Origin: SIG440 sp045578305
GTDB lineage: Bacteria; Bacillota; Clostridia; Monoglobales; Monoglobaceae
Reading direction: 5' to 3'
Assembly: GCA_045578305.1 (NCBI GenBank)
Contig: JAZNKA010000018.1
Span: 1-8,709, forward strand
Length of the DNA: 8,709 bases
Made by a program: the position numbers and the translations under genes. The notes below the pieces were generated by a model that saw only the letters and a list, made by a program, of their open reading frames with translations, was not told where the DNA came from and ran no database searches. Every line of letters starts with the position of its first letter. Within the stretch, counting starts at the first letter, position 1. Of this stretch, positions 6,946 to 8,709 are shown one piece after another.

Positions 6946-7536
6946 TTAAAAGCTAAGTCCCGAAAATCCCATAAATGCAATGGACAAAAGTCCTGCCGTA
7001 ATCAGCGTTATGGGCATCCCCTTCAAAAACTCAGGGATGTTCGAGCTTTCAAGGCGTTCTCTTACCCCTGCAAAAAGCACGATTGCAAAAGTAAATCCAA
7101 TTCCCGCCGTCGCACCATAAACCACCGACTTGATAAAGCTGAAATCCATACCGCCAAATCTGGTTATGTTTACAATAGCAACGCCAAGCACTGCACAGTT
7201 TGTTGTTATAAGTGGCAGGTATATACCAAGCGAATTGTAAAGCGATGGTATTGATTTTTGTAAAAACATTTCTACAAACTGAACAAGCACCGCAATTACC
7301 AAGATGAATGCAATTGTCTGCAGATATTCGATATTAAAAAGTATCAAAAGCTGCTGTACCGCCCAGGTAATTGCCGACGCACACGCCATAACAAAAACCA
7401 CGGCAAGTCCCATACCGATTGCAGTCTCAACTTTTTTTGAAACACCCAAAAAAGGACATATCCCAAGAAACTGAATAAGGACAAAGTTCTGAATAAAAAT
7501 TGCCCCTATGCTGATTACAAGTAAATCCTTAAGCAA
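6946..7536 (-). CDS. rnfA: Rnf complex subunit A, membrane subunit
   Basis: RnfA is an integral membrane subunit that, with its paralogue RnfE, forms the membrane core holding an iron site through which electrons cross the bilayer. The 196-residue protein has about six hydrophobic helices. It carries both half-site motifs: QFLGICPFLGVSKK at 22-35 with C27, and TTNCAVLG at 111-118 with C114. These match RnfA rather than RnfE. The start is a TTG at 7536 with AGGAGG 9 bases upstream inside the end of rnfE; the protein then begins MLKDLLVISIGAIFIQNFVL, which aligns with the usual RnfA N-terminus, and no ATG or GTG fits. Its start overlaps the rnfE stop by 8 bases, so translation is probably coupled to rnfE. 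Confidence 0.95.
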   Translation of the reverse strand: MLKDLLVISIGAIFIQNFVLIQFLGICPFLGVSKKVETAIGMGLAVVFVMACASAITWAVQQLLILFNIEYLQTIAFILVIAVLVQFVEMFLQKSIPSLYNSLGIYLPLITTNCAVLGVAIVNITRFGGMDFSFIKSVVYGATAGIGFTFAIVLFAGVRERLESSNIPEFLKGMPITLITAGLLSIAFMGFSGLSF

Positions 7537-8140
7537 TTTTACTCTCCTCCTTCTTCTTTTTTCTTGCAGAAATGATGTTTATTGTCATCACAATAAGTCC
7601 AAGAGTAATAAATGCCCCCGGTGGCAAAATCATTATTGTTATCGGGCTGAAGGCTTCGCCAAAAATAGAGAGACCAAAGAATGTTCCTGCACCCAAGATT
7701 TCGCGTAAGCTTCCGATAATGGTCAGTGCACAAGTGAAACCAAGTCCCATACCAAAACCATCAATTGACGAAGCCAAGGGTCCGTTTTTCGAAGCAAACG
7801 CCTCGGCTCTGCCAAGGATGATACAGTTTACCACTATCAAAGGGATATAGATGCCAAGTGACTCAGATATACTTTGTGCATACGCCTTAAGAAGCATCTC
7901 TACAACCGTAACAAACGCCGCAATAACCACAACATATGCTGCAATACGCACTTTGTCAGGTATGAATTTTCGGAGCAGGGAAACAAAGATGTTAGAACAA
8001 ATCAAAACCATCATTGTGGAAAGTCCCATCCCCACTGCATTGAATGCACTTGTTGTAACAGCAAGGGTCGGGCACATACCCAAAAACAGAACAAACGTAG
8101 GGTTTTCTTTTAAAAGTCCGTTCAGAAATACTTTTTTCAT
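7529..8140 (-). CDS. rnfE: Rnf complex subunit E, membrane subunit
   Basis: RnfE is the paralogue and membrane partner of RnfA. The 203-residue protein has about six hydrophobic helices with the two conserved cysteine motifs of the family: FVLFLGMCPTLAVT at 16-29 with C23, and VNCIILGRAEAFA at 104-116 with C106. The GRAEAFA sequence after the second motif distinguishes it from RnfA. The C-terminus is short and very basic (SARKKKKEESKIA); a cytoplasmic location is inferred. Part of this lysine- and glutamate-coding stretch also holds the AGGAGG ribosome site for rnfA. The ATG at 8140 shares one base with the rnfG stop (TAATG), and GGAGGGG lies 10 bases upstream within rnfG, so rnfG, rnfE and rnfA form a tightly coupled run. 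Confidence 0.96.
   Translation of the reverse strand: MKKVFLNGLLKENPTFVLFLGMCPTLAVTTSAFNAVGMGLSTMMVLICSNIFVSLLRKFIPDKVRIAAYVVVIAAFVTVVEMLLKAYAQSISESLGIYIPLIVVNCIILGRAEAFASKNGPLASSIDGFGMGLGFTCALTIIGSLREILGAGTFFGLSIFGEAFSPITIMILPPGAFITLGLIVMTINIISARKKKKEESKIA
7546..7551 (-). promoter_or_regulatory. Ribosome binding site deciding the TTG start of rnfA
   Basis: AGGAGG on the minus strand, 9 bases before the TTG at 7536 and inside the 3' end of rnfE. Its strength and spacing are the main reason to accept the rare start codon. Confidence 0.8.
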
Positions 8141-8709
8141 TATTTCTTGTCCCCTCCCTCTTCTTTGGATATTTGCTCCGCAGTTTGTTGCTTGATTTCC
8201 TCAAGTTTTTTTGCTGTTTCCTCGATTTCGGCATTCTGACCTTTTTGCTTTGCCGCCTCGAGAGCGGTATTTACACATGAGGTCACCGCTTTAGAGGTAA
8301 CTGTCGCGCTGGCTATTGCCGAAATCTCGTTTTCTTTTGCTGTGCCTTTTACAACGCTCAAAGTGCTGTCAGCGCCAACAAACTGGTCCGCAAATTCGGG
8401 TTTTGAAGCGTTAGCACCAAGACCTGCCGTCTCGGAGGACTCCATAATCTTAATTCTTGTAACTTTAAATTCGCTATCAATACCTACCATAACCTTAACA
8501 TCGCCGCCGTAGCCTTCGTGCGAGGTTGCGACTACAACATATCCGCAAACCTTTCCGTCGGGTTTGCTGATGCCAACGCTGATTTTTTCAACATCAGCTT
8601 TCGCATTATCAAGTTTTGGTATTTCGCCCATCGTAAACTCAGCTGCCTCGGGCAAAACTTCCTGTTGTAAACGGATTTCGGTCTGTTTGTTGTTTTCTTC
8701 TATCACAGG
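8140..8709 (-). CDS. rnfG: Rnf complex subunit G, flavin-carrying, N-terminus beyond window edge
   Basis: RnfG carries covalently bound FMN on the outer face of the Rnf complex. The frame is open to the right edge (last visible codons read P-V-I-E-E), so the N-terminal membrane helix and true start lie outside. Residue numbers here count the codon ending at 8706 as 1. Seen: the FMN-binding fold with GYGGDVKVMVGID (65-77), ETAGLGANA (92-100), and the flavin attachment region SAIASATVTSKAV (129-141), where T135 is the expected FMN-linked threonine. The common motif is close to D-A-I-S-G-A-T, so the Asp, Ser and Gly positions differ here. After residue about 150 a tail of some 38 residues rich in K, E and Q follows, probably helical and soluble. 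Gene order and the one-base overlap with rnfE confirm the identity. rnfD and rnfC are expected further right. Confidence 0.94.
   Translation of the reverse strand, partial: PVIEENNKQTEIRLQQEVLPEAAEFTMGEIPKLDNAKADVEKISVGISKPDGKVCGYVVVATSHEGYGGDVKVMVGIDSEFKVTRIKIMESSETAGLGANASKPEFADQFVGADSTLSVVKGTAKENEISAIASATVTSKAVTSCVNTALEAAKQKGQNAEIEETAKKLEEIKQQTAEQISKEEGGDKK

Noticed and set aside
6275..6949. Plus-strand open frame of 224 codons antisense to rnfB
   Set aside because: The minus strand codes for a clear polyferredoxin. The long opposite frame arises from its Cys and Gly codons, and the product is Pro/His/Ser-rich without a recognisable domain.

Overview
The window reads as chromosomal core DNA from an anaerobic, clostridia-type Firmicute (Bacillota). 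Four things suggest this: strong AGGAGG-type ribosome binding sites before nearly every gene, a der-plsY-gpsA cluster, an Rnf complex in the order G-E-A-B, and a flavin reductase-rubredoxin fusion of the kind used by strict anaerobes against oxygen. The genus cannot be named from the sequence alone. No RNA gene, mobile element, CRISPR array or phage gene was seen.

Layout from left to right. (1) Positions 1-1251, minus strand: a MATE-family multidrug exporter whose C-terminus runs off the left edge, preceded by a good promoter. (2) Positions 1360-2364, minus strand: a two-gene operon coding for a flavin reductase-rubredoxin fusion and then a small cupin, closed by a textbook intrinsic terminator. 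(3) Positions 2365-2504: a 140-base divergent control region. (4) Positions 2505-6021, plus strand: der (ribosome assembly GTPase), plsY (acyl-phosphate:glycerol-3-phosphate acyltransferase), gpsA (glycerol-3-phosphate dehydrogenase) and a second flavin reductase-like protein, all 13-32 bases apart and probably one transcript. (5) Positions 6045-6103: a perfect 26-bp inverted repeat between convergent genes. (6) Positions 6127-8709, minus strand: rnfB, rnfA, rnfE and the 3' part of rnfG, the distal half of an operon that should continue beyond the right edge with rnfD and rnfC.

How the genes fit together. GpsA makes sn-glycerol-3-phosphate and PlsY acylates it, so these two carry the first committed steps of phospholipid synthesis; Der shares their transcript but acts on the 50S ribosomal subunit. 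The Rnf complex couples reduced ferredoxin oxidation and NAD+ reduction to ion pumping. The flavin-rubredoxin fusion is expected to carry electrons from NAD(P)H to an oxygen- or NO-reducing flavodiiron protein or a rubrerythrin encoded elsewhere.

Nothing here looks like a new system. The points most worth a second look are the altered flavinylation motif and charged tail of RnfG, the short rubrerythrin-like rubredoxin domain in the fusion protein, and the unusually long perfect hairpin at 6045-6103.
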